Notes: generated by a model from the letters alone, not told the origin. A DNA stretch of 36,945 bases from Aurantibacter sp042094015 (GCF_042094015.1 NZ_JBELDZ010000019.1:1-36945), one strand, 5' to 3'; shown: positions 8,177 to 16,737, numbered from the stretch's first letter. Program-made: numbers and translations.

Positions 8177-8891
8177 GTTCGATAATCATATAAAATCACT
8201 TTTAGAAAATCGCGAAATGCAACCTTCGGGAGCAGCTTGGTCTAAATTGAGTGATCGTTTAGATAAAGACGAAAAACCAAACACTAAAAAATGGTTTTGG
8301 TTGTCTGGTTTGGCAGCAAGTATAATTGGTGTTTTGCTTATGATAAATTTATCTAATTCGTCTAAAATAAATCCAACAATTGTAAATGCAGAAGATATTA
8401 TAATTGAGAATGCTGAAAACATTAAAAAGAATATTTTGAAAAATGAAGACTTTCAGAATACAGAATTAGTTGTAGAAAGTAATATAGAAAATGAAGTAGT
8501 TATCCCTAATGTTAAAGCGAAAAAAAATGCATCAAACATAGCTTTAAATAAGAAAAACAAAAGGCAAAGTATAAATGCTCTTTCAGAAAACAACAACATT
8601 AATGTTGTTGAAGATAAATCACTTATAGAAAATAAACCATTAGAAAACACTTTAGTTGATTCAGGCATTAAAGTAACTAAACCACAAAATTCAGTTTTAA
8701 ATGAAGCAGATAAATTACTGTCTGAAGCTTTGTTAGTGGTCAACACTCCTAAAACCGAAACTATTGATGCAGCATCTTTATTATATGATGTTGAAGAAGA
8801 AGTAGAACAGAGTTTTAGAACTAAAATGTTTACTAAAATAAAAGAAAATGTATCCACGCTAACTACTGTAATTGTAGATAGAAATAAATAA
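8163..8891 (+). CDS. Membrane-anchored anti-sigma-like protein
   Basis: 242 residues. The N-terminal 40 residues would be cytoplasmic (KFDNHIKSLLENREMQPSG, then AAWSKLSDRLD). The pattern 'PSGAAWSKLSDRL' is typical of Bacteroidota anti-sigma-type proteins that follow ECF sigma genes. One transmembrane helix spans about 44-64 (WFWLSGLAASIIGVLLMINL). A long, low-complexity, Asn/Lys/Glu-rich periplasmic tail follows, with no recognised domain. The start overlaps the sigma gene by 14 bases, implying translational coupling and balanced synthesis. No zinc-binding anti-sigma motif is present. The anti-sigma role is inferred from position and topology. Confidence 0.75.
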   Translation: MAPNKFDNHIKSLLENREMQPSGAAWSKLSDRLDKDEKPNTKKWFWLSGLAASIIGVLLMINLSNSSKINPTIVNAEDIIIENAENIKKNILKNEDFQNTELVVESNIENEVVIPNVKAKKNASNIALNKKNKRQSINALSENNNINVVEDKSLIENKPLENTLVDSGIKVTKPQNSVLNEADKLLSEALLVVNTPKTETIDAASLLYDVEEEVEQSFRTKMFTKIKENVSTLTTVIVDRNK

Positions 8892-8912
8892 CACAAACTA
8901 ATAACCCTTATT

Positions 8913-9980
8913 ATGATTAAATTAACGAATTACATCGTTGCAGTTTTGCTATGCTTAATTGTAACTCAAGCCAATGCTCAGGATAGCCTAGAAATATCTG
9001 GTAAGCAAGCAGAATTAGCACGTTTTGAGTCTTACAAAAAGCAAGTAGAACAAAATGAAAAAGACGCTTTAAAAATTGAAATAGAAGGTATAAACGACAA
9101 ATTAGATTCTGGAGCAATTACCAACGAAGAAGCAGATAAATTAAAACAAGAAGCTGCCGAAAAGCGTGCCTTAAATATTAAAAATAAGGTTGCAATAATA
9201 GATAATCAAATGGCTATTATAGAACGTGACGATAATTGGGAAGAAAATACCATTTCTGAGAATAGAATTGCTATTACAATTGGTGGAGGAGAAAAAGAAT
9301 TACTTGGTATAAAAGGAAAAAGAACGCCACCTAAATATGATATTAGAACTACAAACCAATTGTTAGTAGCCGCAGGATTTAATAATGCTATTATTGAAGG
9401 TCAGTCTTTTAATAGTTCACCATACGAAAATTTAGGTTCTGGGTTTATTGAATTGGGTTGGAACTGGCAAACACGATTAGCAAAGAATTCTAATTTTGCA
9501 CGTATTAAGTATGGTTTTTCTTTTCAATGGAATAAATTAAACCTAAAAGAAGATCAGTTTTTTGTTCAAAATGGAGATGTAACTTCAATAGAAAAATCAC
9601 CTGTAGAATTAAAGAAATCAGAATTTAGAACTACAAACTTAGTTTTTCCTGTGTATTTTGAATTTGGTCCATCTAATAAAGTTGAAAAAAAGAGAACAGT
9701 TAGATATCAAACTTGGGATAAATTCAAATTTGGAATTGGTGGTTTTGGAGGAATTCGCTTACAGACACAACAAAAATTAAAATACAAAGAAGATGGCGAT
9801 CGTGTTAAACAAAAAACACGTAGAAGCTATAATACATCTCCTTTTGTTTATGGTGTTGGTGCTTATGTTGGTGTTGGAGATTTTGCATTATACGCTAAAT
9901 ATGATTTAAACCCATTATTTAAAAATCAAGATGTAAAACAAAATAATATCTCTTTAGGAATTAGAATGGATTTTGATTAA
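8913..9980 (+). CDS. Predicted outer-membrane beta-barrel protein with coiled-coil N-terminus
   Basis: 355 residues. The signal peptide has a predicted cut after ANA (residue 22). Residues about 27-85 are charged and helical (repeated Lys/Glu/Ala with LKQEAAEKRAL), probably a coiled coil. From about 100 on, the sequence alternates polar and hydrophobic residues with aromatic girdles and Gly-rich turns (FGIGGFGGIRLQTQ; VYGVGAYVGVGDFALYAKYD) and ends LGIRMDFD. A terminal aromatic residue or acidic strand is usual for outer-membrane barrels. It is the third gene of the sigma/anti-sigma unit (21-base gap) and closes with a strong terminator. It may be the sensor partner or the target of the sigma pathway; which one is not shown. 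Confidence 0.75.
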   Translation: MIKLTNYIVAVLLCLIVTQANAQDSLEISGKQAELARFESYKKQVEQNEKDALKIEIEGINDKLDSGAITNEEADKLKQEAAEKRALNIKNKVAIIDNQMAIIERDDNWEENTISENRIAITIGGGEKELLGIKGKRTPPKYDIRTTNQLLVAAGFNNAIIEGQSFNSSPYENLGSGFIELGWNWQTRLAKNSNFARIKYGFSFQWNKLNLKEDQFFVQNGDVTSIEKSPVELKKSEFRTTNLVFPVYFEFGPSNKVEKKRTVRYQTWDKFKFGIGGFGGIRLQTQQKLKYKEDGDRVKQKTRRSYNTSPFVYGVGAYVGVGDFALYAKYDLNPLFKNQDVKQNNISLGIRMDFD

Positions 9981-10001
9981 AATATTTGATTAGTTGATTT
10001 T

Positions 10002-10037
10002 AAAACGCCTCGAAAAATTATTTTTCGAGGCGTTTTT
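10002..10037 (+). terminator. Strong rho-independent terminator ending the sigma operon
   Basis: A 16-base perfect stem (AAAACGCCTCGAAAAA at 10002-10017, complement at 10021-10036) with a 3-base loop, followed by T. It lies 21 bases after the barrel gene. Confidence 0.92.
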
Positions 10038-10098
10038 ATATTACAGCGTTATTCTGTAGTTTTATAGTACTTTTACAATTCTAAAAATTCACAGAAAA

Positions 10099-12066
10099 TT
10101 GATTTCAAAATCCACAATAGACCAAGTTTATGATACTGCTCGTTTAGAAGAAGTAATTGGTGATTTTGTACAATTAAAAAAATCTGGTAGTAGTTTTAAA
10201 GGTTTAAGTCCTTTTAGTGAAGAACGAACACCCAGTTTTATGGTGTCTCCAGTAAAACAAATTTGGAAAGATTTTAGTACAGGAAAAGGCGGAAATGTTG
10301 TTGCTTTTTTAATGGAACACGAACATTTCACCTATCCAGAAGCTATTAAATATTTAGCTAATAAGTATAATATAGAAGTTGAAGAGACTGAACAATCTAA
10401 CGAGCAAAAAGAAGCGCAAAGTTTAAAAGAAAGTTTGTATTTGGTTAGTGAGTATGCTAGTAAGTATTTCCAGGAAACGATGCATAATTCTAACCCAGGA
10501 AAAGCTATAGCATTAAGTTATTTTAAAGAAAGAGGTTTTACACCAGAAACTATAAAAAAATTTGATTTAGGTTATTGCCTGGACGATTGGAGTGCTTTTA
10601 CAGACACAGCATTAAAAAAAGGATACAAGTTAGAGTTTTTAGAAGGTACAGGGTTAACTATTGTAAAAGGAGAAAAACAGTTCGACAGGTTTAAAGGTCG
10701 CGTAATGTTCCCTATACAAAGTATGAGTGGTCGTGTTTTGGGTTTTGGAGGACGAATTCTTACTAACGATAAAAAAGCGGCTAAATATTTAAACTCGCCA
10801 GAAAGCGATATTTATTACAAAAGTAAAGTGCTGTATGGAATTTATCACGCCAAACAAACTATTGCAAAAGAAGATAATTGTTACATAGTTGAAGGTTATA
10901 CAGATGTAATTCAGTTTCATCAAACTGGAATAACTAATACGGTTTCTAGTTCAGGAACAGCTTTAACAAGTGAGCAAATAAGATTAATTAGCAGATTAAC
11001 AAAAAACATTACTGTGCTTTTTGATGGTGATGCTGCAGGTTTACGAGCATCTTTACGTGGAATAGATTTAATCTTAGAGCAAGGTATGAATGTAAAAGTT
11101 TGTACTTTTCCAGAAGGCGAAGATCCAGATAGTTTTGCTAAAGCAAATACAGAATCCGAATTACGTGCATATTTAGAAACGTCTTCTCAAGATTTTATTC
11201 AATTTAAAGCATCTGTTTTATTTGAAGATTCTAAAAACGATCCTATAAAAAAAGCAGAAACAGTTAGAGATATTGTAAATAGTATTGCAAAAATTCCAGA
11301 TCAGATTAAAAAAGAAATCTACGTAAAGGAATGTGCACGTATTATGGATGTAAGTGAAGGTGTTTTGTTTTCAACATTAGCACAAATCACTAACAAAGAC
11401 CAAAAAGAAGCCAATAAAAAATCTACTACGCAACAACAAAATCAACCTTTTGAAGTCGTTAAAAATAAACCAGTACCACGTAAAGTAGATGTGCAATACG
11501 TTTTAGAGCAAAAAATAATTAGTCTATTGCTGCTTTACGGAAATCAGACACAAGATTTTGAAGATTTAGTGTTAAAAGAAAACGAAGAAACTGGTAATTT
11601 AGAACTAGAACCAATTGTGCAACAAGCTAAAGTATTCGAGAAAATATTTTTAGACTTACAAGAAGACGAAATGGCGTTTACCAACAACATTTTTAAAGAC
11701 TTATATTACGCTATAATTGAAGCTTTAAACCAGAATCCAGATTTTAAACTAGAACAACTTATAAATGCAGTTCCACCAGAATTAGCAATGGAAATGTCCA
11801 GTATTCTAATGGATGACGAACGTTATAGTTTATCCGATTGGGAAAGAAAAGAAATTATTCCAAAAACAAAAAACGAAGGTGTAGCACAACTAGTAAGCGA
11901 AACTATTTTAACCTTACGCTGTTATTTAATAGATAAACAAGTTACCGAAATTAAGGAGCAAACACTCCAAAATCCTACAGAAGTAAATCGTGACGTTTTA
12001 GAAGAAGTTAAAGATTATTCTGGCTTAAAAATGTTATTGTCTAGAAAATTAAATAGACCGCTTTAA
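10099..12066 (+). CDS. dnaG: DNA primase DnaG (zinc ligands missing)
   Basis: 655 residues, TTG start (MISKSTIDQVYDTARLEEVI, the normal DnaG opening). It makes RNA primers at the replication fork together with the DnaB helicase. The N-terminal domain keeps the fold of the CHC2 zinc-binding domain (FKGLSPFSEERTPSF and QIWKDFSTGKGGN). However, the four metal ligands of E. coli (Cys40, His43, Cys61, Cys64) align with Ser37, Ser40, Asp59 and Thr62. The TOPRIM catalytic core is intact: Glu265 in EGYTDV and DGDAAG at 309-314. The C-terminal 200 residues are the helicase-interaction region, of normal length. The domain is intact except for metal binding, so this looks like a lineage trait and not decay. 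Confidence 0.95.
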   Translation: MISKSTIDQVYDTARLEEVIGDFVQLKKSGSSFKGLSPFSEERTPSFMVSPVKQIWKDFSTGKGGNVVAFLMEHEHFTYPEAIKYLANKYNIEVEETEQSNEQKEAQSLKESLYLVSEYASKYFQETMHNSNPGKAIALSYFKERGFTPETIKKFDLGYCLDDWSAFTDTALKKGYKLEFLEGTGLTIVKGEKQFDRFKGRVMFPIQSMSGRVLGFGGRILTNDKKAAKYLNSPESDIYYKSKVLYGIYHAKQTIAKEDNCYIVEGYTDVIQFHQTGITNTVSSSGTALTSEQIRLISRLTKNITVLFDGDAAGLRASLRGIDLILEQGMNVKVCTFPEGEDPDSFAKANTESELRAYLETSSQDFIQFKASVLFEDSKNDPIKKAETVRDIVNSIAKIPDQIKKEIYVKECARIMDVSEGVLFSTLAQITNKDQKEANKKSTTQQQNQPFEVVKNKPVPRKVDVQYVLEQKIISLLLLYGNQTQDFEDLVLKENEETGNLELEPIVQQAKVFEKIFLDLQEDEMAFTNNIFKDLYYAIIEALNQNPDFKLEQLINAVPPELAMEMSSILMDDERYSLSDWERKEIIPKTKNEGVAQLVSETILTLRCYLIDKQVTEIKEQTLQNPTEVNRDVLEEVKDYSGLKMLLSRKLNRPL

Positions 12067-12077
12067 ATAAAGGCTTA

Positions 12078-12107
12078 TTGGGTAAGAAAATAAAAAAAAT
12101 ATCTTTA
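12078..12107 (+). promoter_or_regulatory. Promoter-like element at the left of repeat copy 1
   Basis: TTG (12078-12080) is 19 bases from TATCTTTA (12100-12107), one mismatch from TAnnTTTG. The same TATCTTTA is present in repeat copy 2, with CTG at the same 19-base spacing. If used, the hairpin-forming repeat would be the 5' leader of the cassette gene. Confidence 0.35.
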
Positions 12108-12199
12108 CGAGATAACAGTGGTAATAATCTTACCATATCCTGAGTTGTTTACAGGATCTCAATAATAAAAGTTACTATATAGCACGTTGTAGCCAATTT
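12091..12199 (+). repeat. Cassette-associated repeat, copy 1, ending in inverted arm
   Basis: The first 100 bases align without gaps to 31445-31544 with 91 identities. Two hairpins can form: TGGTAA (12119-12124) with TTACCA (12130-12135), and ATCCTG (12137-12142) with CAGGAT (12152-12157). The last 14 bases (12186-12199, GTTGTAGCCAATTT) are complementary, with one mismatch, to 12656-12669 beyond the gene. The two repeat copies differ sharply only in this arm after GTTGT. The copy starts 24 bases after the dnaG stop. Confidence 0.85.
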
Positions 12200-12648
12200 A
12201 TGAAACACCTGATTTACATAATTATAATTCTTTTTTCAATTCAAAAGAATGGACAAGACTCAACTAAAAAAAACAGTTTAGAGTTGACTTATTGACTATA
12301 GAAAAGAATTCTAAAGACACTTTAGTTGGTTCGATTATAGAAGTGTTTTCGGGAAAAAAACGGATTGAAACTGACATCACTGACTTTGACGGAATTAGTA
12401 TATTCTTCTTAAAAACTAATAGTATCGTAAATAACAAAATTCGACTAAAAATTCACGGATTGAATTGTTCTATATTCGAAAAAGAATACGAATTATCTAA
12501 TGACTTAAACACCAAAGTTTATCTCGAATATGGTGAATCTGAATATACAAATCGGAATCAGATAAGTGAGATGCGTAAAAAACTTGACATCAAACTTAAA
12601 TTACTTGAATGCAAAGTTGAGGAACCAACCATTATTATTAAGAATTGA
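12200..12648 (+). pseudogene. Frameshifted gene for a small secreted protein
   Basis: The ATG at 12200 opens a signal peptide (MKHLIYIIIILFSI, then QKNGQDSTKKNSLELT) that stops at TGA 12293-12295. In another frame, from about 12292 to 12648, 118 residues continue as 'IEKNSKDTLVGSIIEVFSGKKR' in pieces that look like a beta-rich, CarboxypepD_reg-type domain (DTLVGSIIEVF; TDFDGISIFFL), ending with a helical charged tail. The junction reads TTGACTTA-TTGACTAT, an 8-base tandem repeat. Removing one copy joins the frames into about 146 residues with LELT-IEKN continuous. It is therefore most likely an intact gene broken by an 8-base duplication, or a phase-variable site. An alternative is a separate cytoplasmic protein starting at TTG 12292. 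No function is recognised. Confidence 0.65.
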
Positions 12649-12655
12649 AATAAAA

Positions 12656-12695
12656 AAACTGGCTACAACATCGGGATATAACTTATAAAAAGTTA
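12656..12695 (+). repeat. 3' inverted arm of cassette unit 1
   Basis: 12656-12669 (AAACTGGCTACAAC) pairs with 12186-12199, 13 of 14 positions. It is followed by a segment (ATCGGGATATAACTTATAAA) similar to both the 3' flank of unit 3 (32119-32140) and the CGGGATATCAATAATAAAAG stretch of the 5' repeat. TAACTT at 12679-12684 and AAGTTA at 12690-12695 form a small hairpin. The hydrolase stop codon begins only 9 bases further on. Confidence 0.75.
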
Positions 12696-12703
12696 GAATC
12701 AAT

Positions 12704-13546
12704 TTACATTGTGATAAAGTATAAAGAAACCTCCATAATTTGATTTATAGCTTTAGGCATTTCCCTTTTTTTCCAAGGATGTTTTGCACCAAAAACATGA
12801 TTAGAATCTTCTATTTCTAATAACTCACTTTTAGGATTCCATTTATGAAGATTTAATGCTTCATTAAATTTAACAGATGGGTCTTCCTTTGCATGTATAA
12901 TCAAATGTGGGATATGTAACTTTTCAACTGCTAATTTAATATTCAAACGTTCTTTGTTTGCCATAAAATCCTGATAAAACTGGTGGTTATGAGGCATTTG
13001 TTGTTTTGTTCTTCCATTTAAAATATACTTTACGCCATCTTTTTTCCATTTATCTAAATCACCAACAGTAGCTGTTCTTTTTTCAAAATCACAAACACTT
13101 GCCCAAGTAATTAGTTTTGTTATTCTATTATCTTCAGATGCTAAAATTGAGGCAATTCCACCACCACGAGAATGACCAATTAATGTTATGTTTTGTGCGT
13201 TAATTTCATTTGAAAACAACTTATTGTCTTCTAGCAAAAAATCAATCACATCTTTTAAATCAGATAATTCTTTGGTGTAATTATTTTCAGCAAAAGCTTC
13301 TAAATCGGGGAAATCGATTGGATTAGAAACTGTTCCTCCATTATGAGAAAAGTTGAATTTTACAAAAAAGCAATCAGATTCCATAAAAGATTCTGCAACC
13401 AAATTCCAAGATCCCCAATCTTTAAAACCTTTATAACCATGACAAAAAACTACTAATGGTTTCTTTTTAGACGTTTTATTATAGTACAAATCGTATACAA
13501 TTGGTTTATTATTTTCTCTAGTTAGAATTTGGTTTTTATTTATCAT
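12704..13546 (-). CDS. Alpha/beta hydrolase, dienelactone-hydrolase/esterase-like
   Basis: 280 residues, cytoplasmic (no signal peptide). An alpha/beta-hydrolase triad can be read: nucleophile Ser126 in GHSRGGG (124-130), Asp222 in AKEDPS and His250 in DSNHVFG. The oxyanion motif HGYKGFKDWG lies at 36-45. The large 'KGFKDWGSWN' loop and the short cap resemble the prolyl-oligopeptidase/dienelactone-hydrolase-like group of hydrolases; the substrate is unknown. The gene is transcribed against dnaG and cassette unit 1, and its 3' end abuts the unit's flank. The protein reads complete, so the unit did not truncate it. Confidence 0.88.
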   Translation of the reverse strand: MINKNQILTRENNKPIVYDLYYNKTSKKKPLVVFCHGYKGFKDWGSWNLVAESFMESDCFFVKFNFSHNGGTVSNPIDFPDLEAFAENNYTKELSDLKDVIDFLLEDNKLFSNEINAQNITLIGHSRGGGIASILASEDNRITKLITWASVCDFEKRTATVGDLDKWKKDGVKYILNGRTKQQMPHNHQFYQDFMANKERLNIKLAVEKLHIPHLIIHAKEDPSVKFNEALNLHKWNPKSELLEIEDSNHVFGAKHPWKKREMPKAINQIMEVSLYFITM

Positions 13547-13674
13547 TTTATAAAAATATAAGATTACATTTAAAACTCTTAAATAAACATCATCATTTCT
13601 TTTAAGAATTAATTAATTGATACATTTTAAATTCATATTTTTTTTGCAACTTTGCTTATATAAAATTTACAGAA

Positions 13675-14865
13675 ATGCCAAAAATATCTCAAAAAGGGAT
13701 CGCAATGCCACAATCACCAATTCGTAAATTGGTGCCATTTGCAGAAAAAGCTTACGCAGCAGGAAAAAAAGTTTATCATTTAAACATTGGGCAACCAGAT
13801 ATAAAAACACCTCAAGTAGCTTTAGATGCTGTAAAAAATAATTCTTTAGACACTTTAGCCTACACGCGTTCTGAAGGTTCTGATACCTATAGACAGAAAA
13901 TTGCTGACTATTATAAACGCAACGATATTTTTGTAAATAAACAAGATATTATTGTAACTACTGGCGGAAGCGAAGCTTTATTATTTGCTTTTGGTAGTAT
14001 TATGGATGTAGAAGATGAAGTTATTATTCCAGAACCATTTTACGCTAATTATAACGGGTTTTCCACAGCTTCTGGGGTGAAAGTTGTTCCTGTAATTTCT
14101 AAAATTGAAGATAATTTTGCATTGCCTCCAATAGAAGAGTTCGAGAAACTAATTACACCTAAAACTAAGGCGATTTTAATTTGTAATCCAGGAAACCCAA
14201 CAGGTTATTTATATTCTAAAGACGAGATTAAAAAATTAGCAGCTATAGTTAAAAAACACGATTTATTTTTAATTGCTGACGAAGTTTATAGAGAATTTGC
14301 TTACGATGGCGAAGTCCACTACTCTATTCTTCAAGAAGAAGGATTAGATGAACATGCTATAATTATAGATTCTGTATCTAAGCGTTACAGTATGTGTGGT
14401 GCACGCATTGGTTGTTTGGTTAGTAAAAGTAAATCTGTAATAGCAACAGCTTTAAAATTTGCGCAAGCACGTTTAAGCCCGCCAACCTTAGCTCAAATTG
14501 CTAGTGAAGCAGCTTTAGAAACACCACAAAGTTACTTTGATGATGTTATAGAAGAATATGTAGAAAGACGTAATACTTTAATTAATGGCTTAAAAGAAAT
14601 TGAAGGCGTAAAAGTAGCTACACCAAAAGGTGCTTTTTATTGTGTGGTAGAATTACCCGTAAAAAATAGCGATGCTTTTGCTCAATGGTTATTAGAAGAG
14701 TTTTATGTAGATAACGAAACAATTATGGTTGCTCCTGCAGGCGGATTTTATAGCACACCAAATGTTGGTTTAAACCAAATTCGTATTGCTTATGTACTTA
14801 ATCAAGAAAGCCTATTAAAGGCGATAAATATTTTAAAAGAAGCTCTTAAGGTTTATAAAGACTAA
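13675..14865 (+). CDS. Class I PLP-dependent aminotransferase (aspartate-aminotransferase type)
   Basis: 396 residues, full length for fold type I. Motifs in order: LNIGQPD (36-42), TTGGSEAL (95-102), NPGNPTGYLY (171-180), DEVYREF (202-208), and SVSKRYSMCGARIG with the Schiff-base lysine at 236 and the phosphate-binding Arg244. It probably transfers an amino group between an amino acid and 2-oxoglutarate; the exact donor (aspartate, aromatic or alanine) cannot be settled. The murB start codon follows the stop directly, so the two genes are co-transcribed. A CAACTTTG (13647-13654), one mismatch from the -7 consensus, lies 20 bases before the ATG but without a well-spaced TTG. Confidence 0.92.
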   Translation: MPKISQKGIAMPQSPIRKLVPFAEKAYAAGKKVYHLNIGQPDIKTPQVALDAVKNNSLDTLAYTRSEGSDTYRQKIADYYKRNDIFVNKQDIIVTTGGSEALLFAFGSIMDVEDEVIIPEPFYANYNGFSTASGVKVVPVISKIEDNFALPPIEEFEKLITPKTKAILICNPGNPTGYLYSKDEIKKLAAIVKKHDLFLIADEVYREFAYDGEVHYSILQEEGLDEHAIIIDSVSKRYSMCGARIGCLVSKSKSVIATALKFAQARLSPPTLAQIASEAALETPQSYFDDVIEEYVERRNTLINGLKEIEGVKVATPKGAFYCVVELPVKNSDAFAQWLLEEFYVDNETIMVAPAGGFYSTPNVGLNQIRIAYVLNQESLLKAINILKEALKVYKD

Positions 14866-15879
14866 GTGACTATACAACACAACATATCTCTAAAGCCATA
14901 CAATACTTTTGGTTTAGATGTACAAGCAAAGCAATTTGTAAGTATTTCTAATACAAACGAATTAATTGATGTTTTAAAAGCGTATCCAAATACCGAAAAA
15001 CTACTTTTAGGTGGAGGAAGTAATATGTTGTTGACTCAAGATATTGAGAAACTTGTTATTCATTTAAATTTAAAAGGAAAAACAGAAATTTCGAAGACAG
15101 AACATCACTTTTTAATTGAAGCTAATGCTGGCGAAAATTGGCATGAATTTGTGCTTTGGTCTATAAATAAAGGTTTTGGCGGCTTAGAAAATATGTCTCT
15201 TATCCCTGGAAATGTAGGAACCAGTCCAATACAAAATATTGGTGCTTATGGCGTAGAGTTAAAAGATACTTTTGTAAGCTGTAAAGTTTTAAATATTGAG
15301 AATTTAGAGGTTGAAGAATTTACTAACGAACAATGTAAGTTTGGCTACAGAAATTCTATTTTCAAAAACGAATCTAAAGGTAAATACATTATTCTAAGTG
15401 TTATTTTTAAATTAACTCATAATACGCATAACCTTAAAGTAGATTATGGAGCTATTAAAGATGAATTAGCTCAGAAAAATATTAGTAATCCTTCTGTAAA
15501 AGATGTCTCTAATGCTGTAATTGCTATTAGACAATCTAAATTGCCAGACCCTAAAGAAATTGGTAATAGCGGAAGCTTTTTTAAGAATCCAATTATTCAA
15601 AAAGAAATTTTCAATAAACTATTAACAAATTTCCCAAAAGCACCAAGTTATAAGGTTTCGGAAACTGAGGTTAAAATTCCTGCTGGTTGGTTAATTGAAA
15701 CCGCTGGTTTTAAAGGGAAAACCTTCGGTAATTATGGTGTGCATAAAAAACAAGCCTTAGTTTTAGTAAATTATGGTGGCGCAACAGGAACCGAAATTTT
15801 AGAATTGTCTAAATTAATTCAGGAAACAGTAAAGCGTATTTTTGATATTGAAATTGAAGCTGAAGTAAATATTTTGTAA
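14866..15879 (+). CDS. murB: UDP-N-acetylenolpyruvoylglucosamine reductase
   Basis: 337 residues, GTG start immediately after the aminotransferase TAA. MurB uses FAD and NADPH to make UDP-MurNAc in peptidoglycan precursor synthesis, in the cytoplasm. The opening (NISLKPYNTFGLDVQAK) is standard. LLLGGGSNML (about 46-55) binds FAD. IPGNVGTSPIQNIGAYGVE is the second FAD/substrate segment, and GNSGSFFKNP carries the catalytic serine. The tail ends in EAEVNIL with the conserved glutamate. It is the E. coli-like form of MurB with the longer C-terminal domain. It is expected to be essential, which matters for the stability of the region between the two 12.1/31.4 kb repeats. Confidence 0.97.
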   Translation: MTIQHNISLKPYNTFGLDVQAKQFVSISNTNELIDVLKAYPNTEKLLLGGGSNMLLTQDIEKLVIHLNLKGKTEISKTEHHFLIEANAGENWHEFVLWSINKGFGGLENMSLIPGNVGTSPIQNIGAYGVELKDTFVSCKVLNIENLEVEEFTNEQCKFGYRNSIFKNESKGKYIILSVIFKLTHNTHNLKVDYGAIKDELAQKNISNPSVKDVSNAVIAIRQSKLPDPKEIGNSGSFFKNPIIQKEIFNKLLTNFPKAPSYKVSETEVKIPAGWLIETAGFKGKTFGNYGVHKKQALVLVNYGGATGTEILELSKLIQETVKRIFDIEIEAEVNIL

Positions 15880-15902
15880 AAAAAAATCTTTATAAAAACG
15901 TC

Positions 15903-16571
15903 TTAAAAAACTTCATAAAGCGAAGTTGCTATAATTCCTTTATTATTTTTTAAAGGAATAGACAATAACTGCTTTTCTGCTTTCACTCTAAAATTAAATG
16001 GTGGCACTAATAAATCAACACCACTTTGTTTTTTTAGTCTTATACCTTGTCCAGAAATAATATCCTTATTAGGCTCAAAATTACTACTAGGTAAATGTTC
16101 CGTTAGAATAACATATTTAAAATTACTTAATTTACTAGCTACATTTTTCACCTCAGCATTAGATAGATGTTGTAACACTTGCCTTATTAAAACACAATCT
16201 CCAGAAGGTAAATTATCTACTGCAATATCTAAACAGTTAAATTCTAAATTTTCTGCTTTAAAAGTTTCTTTATTATAGGTTATAAGGCTTGGAACTATAT
16301 CTACAGCAATATAAGACTTGGTGTATTCTACTAATTGCTTACCAATATTAAAATCGCCACAACCTAAATCACACACTATGAGTGAGTTTTTAAAAGACTT
16401 TAAAAAAGATGTAACAACTTCTATGTATGGATTTACAATTTCAGGATTATGAGAGCCATCTCCAGAGTAAAACACAGTATTATTGTTTCCCCAAAGATTA
16501 AGATTATAAACCTGTTCCATAGCCATTTTAGTAGGCCAAGTCTGTTTTTTGTTTTTCTCTTTCTTTATCAT
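15903..16571 (-). CDS. Class I SAM-dependent methyltransferase
   Basis: 222 residues. SAM-binding motif I is VCDLGCGDFNIG (residues about 68-79), and the acidic residue ending strand 2 is in AVDIVPS. Motif IV-like is SGDCVLIRQVLQHLSN (a D/N-rich post-II segment). Upstream, 'TKMAMEQVYNLNLWGNNN' and 'DGSHNP' form a family-specific N-terminal cap seen in small uncharacterised methyltransferases that lack a known substrate. The gene is convergent with murB (23-base gap) and divergent from the second methyltransferase at 16738. The two methyltransferases are not copies of each other (different motif I and flanks). Confidence 0.82.
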   Translation of the reverse strand: MIKKEKNKKQTWPTKMAMEQVYNLNLWGNNNTVFYSGDGSHNPEIVNPYIEVVTSFLKSFKNSLIVCDLGCGDFNIGKQLVEYTKSYIAVDIVPSLITYNKETFKAENLEFNCLDIAVDNLPSGDCVLIRQVLQHLSNAEVKNVASKLSNFKYVILTEHLPSSNFEPNKDIISGQGIRLKKQSGVDLLVPPFNFRVKAEKQLLSIPLKNNKGIIATSLYEVF

Positions 16572-16687
16572 ACAATTACAATGGTACTATTAAACAAACC
16601 TACAACTAAATTTAATTTTTTAATCTTAACTTATAATCTTAGCTTAGTAGATATATTAGAATTAAACGTAATGGTGTATTTATTTCT

Positions 16688-16703
16688 ACGTTGTGGGTAA
16701 TTA
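16688..16703 (+). repeat. 5' inverted arm of cassette-like unit 2
   Basis: ACGTTGTGGGTAATTA; the ACGTTGT core is the same as in the units at 12.2 and 31.5 kb. The bases from 16690 on can pair with 17350-17363 across the methyltransferase gene (11 of the 13 bases from TTGT onward, plus one G-T pair). Unlike the other two units, the 100-bp structured repeat is absent upstream; the preceding 80 bases are just AT-rich. Confidence 0.6.
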
Positions 16704-16737
16704 GACTATAACAAGTTCAAGAGATTAAAATTAATAT

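Noticed and set aside
12186..12669. Integron attC sites or an integron cassette array
   Set aside because: The arms read GTTGTAG/GTTGTGG, which do not fit the GTTRRRY core (position 5 is T); the arms flank each gene instead of forming one site after it, the units are kilobases apart, and no integrase is present.
16597..16612. A fourth cassette arm (CCTACAACTAAATTTA) upstream of the minus-strand methyltransferase
   Set aside because: It lacks the ACG before GTTGT on the minus strand and there is no matching arm beyond the gene's 3' end (15880-15903).
16449..16700. Plus-strand reading frame of 83 codons between the two methyltransferases
   Set aside because: Most of it is antisense to the 15903-16571 methyltransferase, and the rest is AT-rich intergenic sequence overlapping the 5' arm of unit 2.
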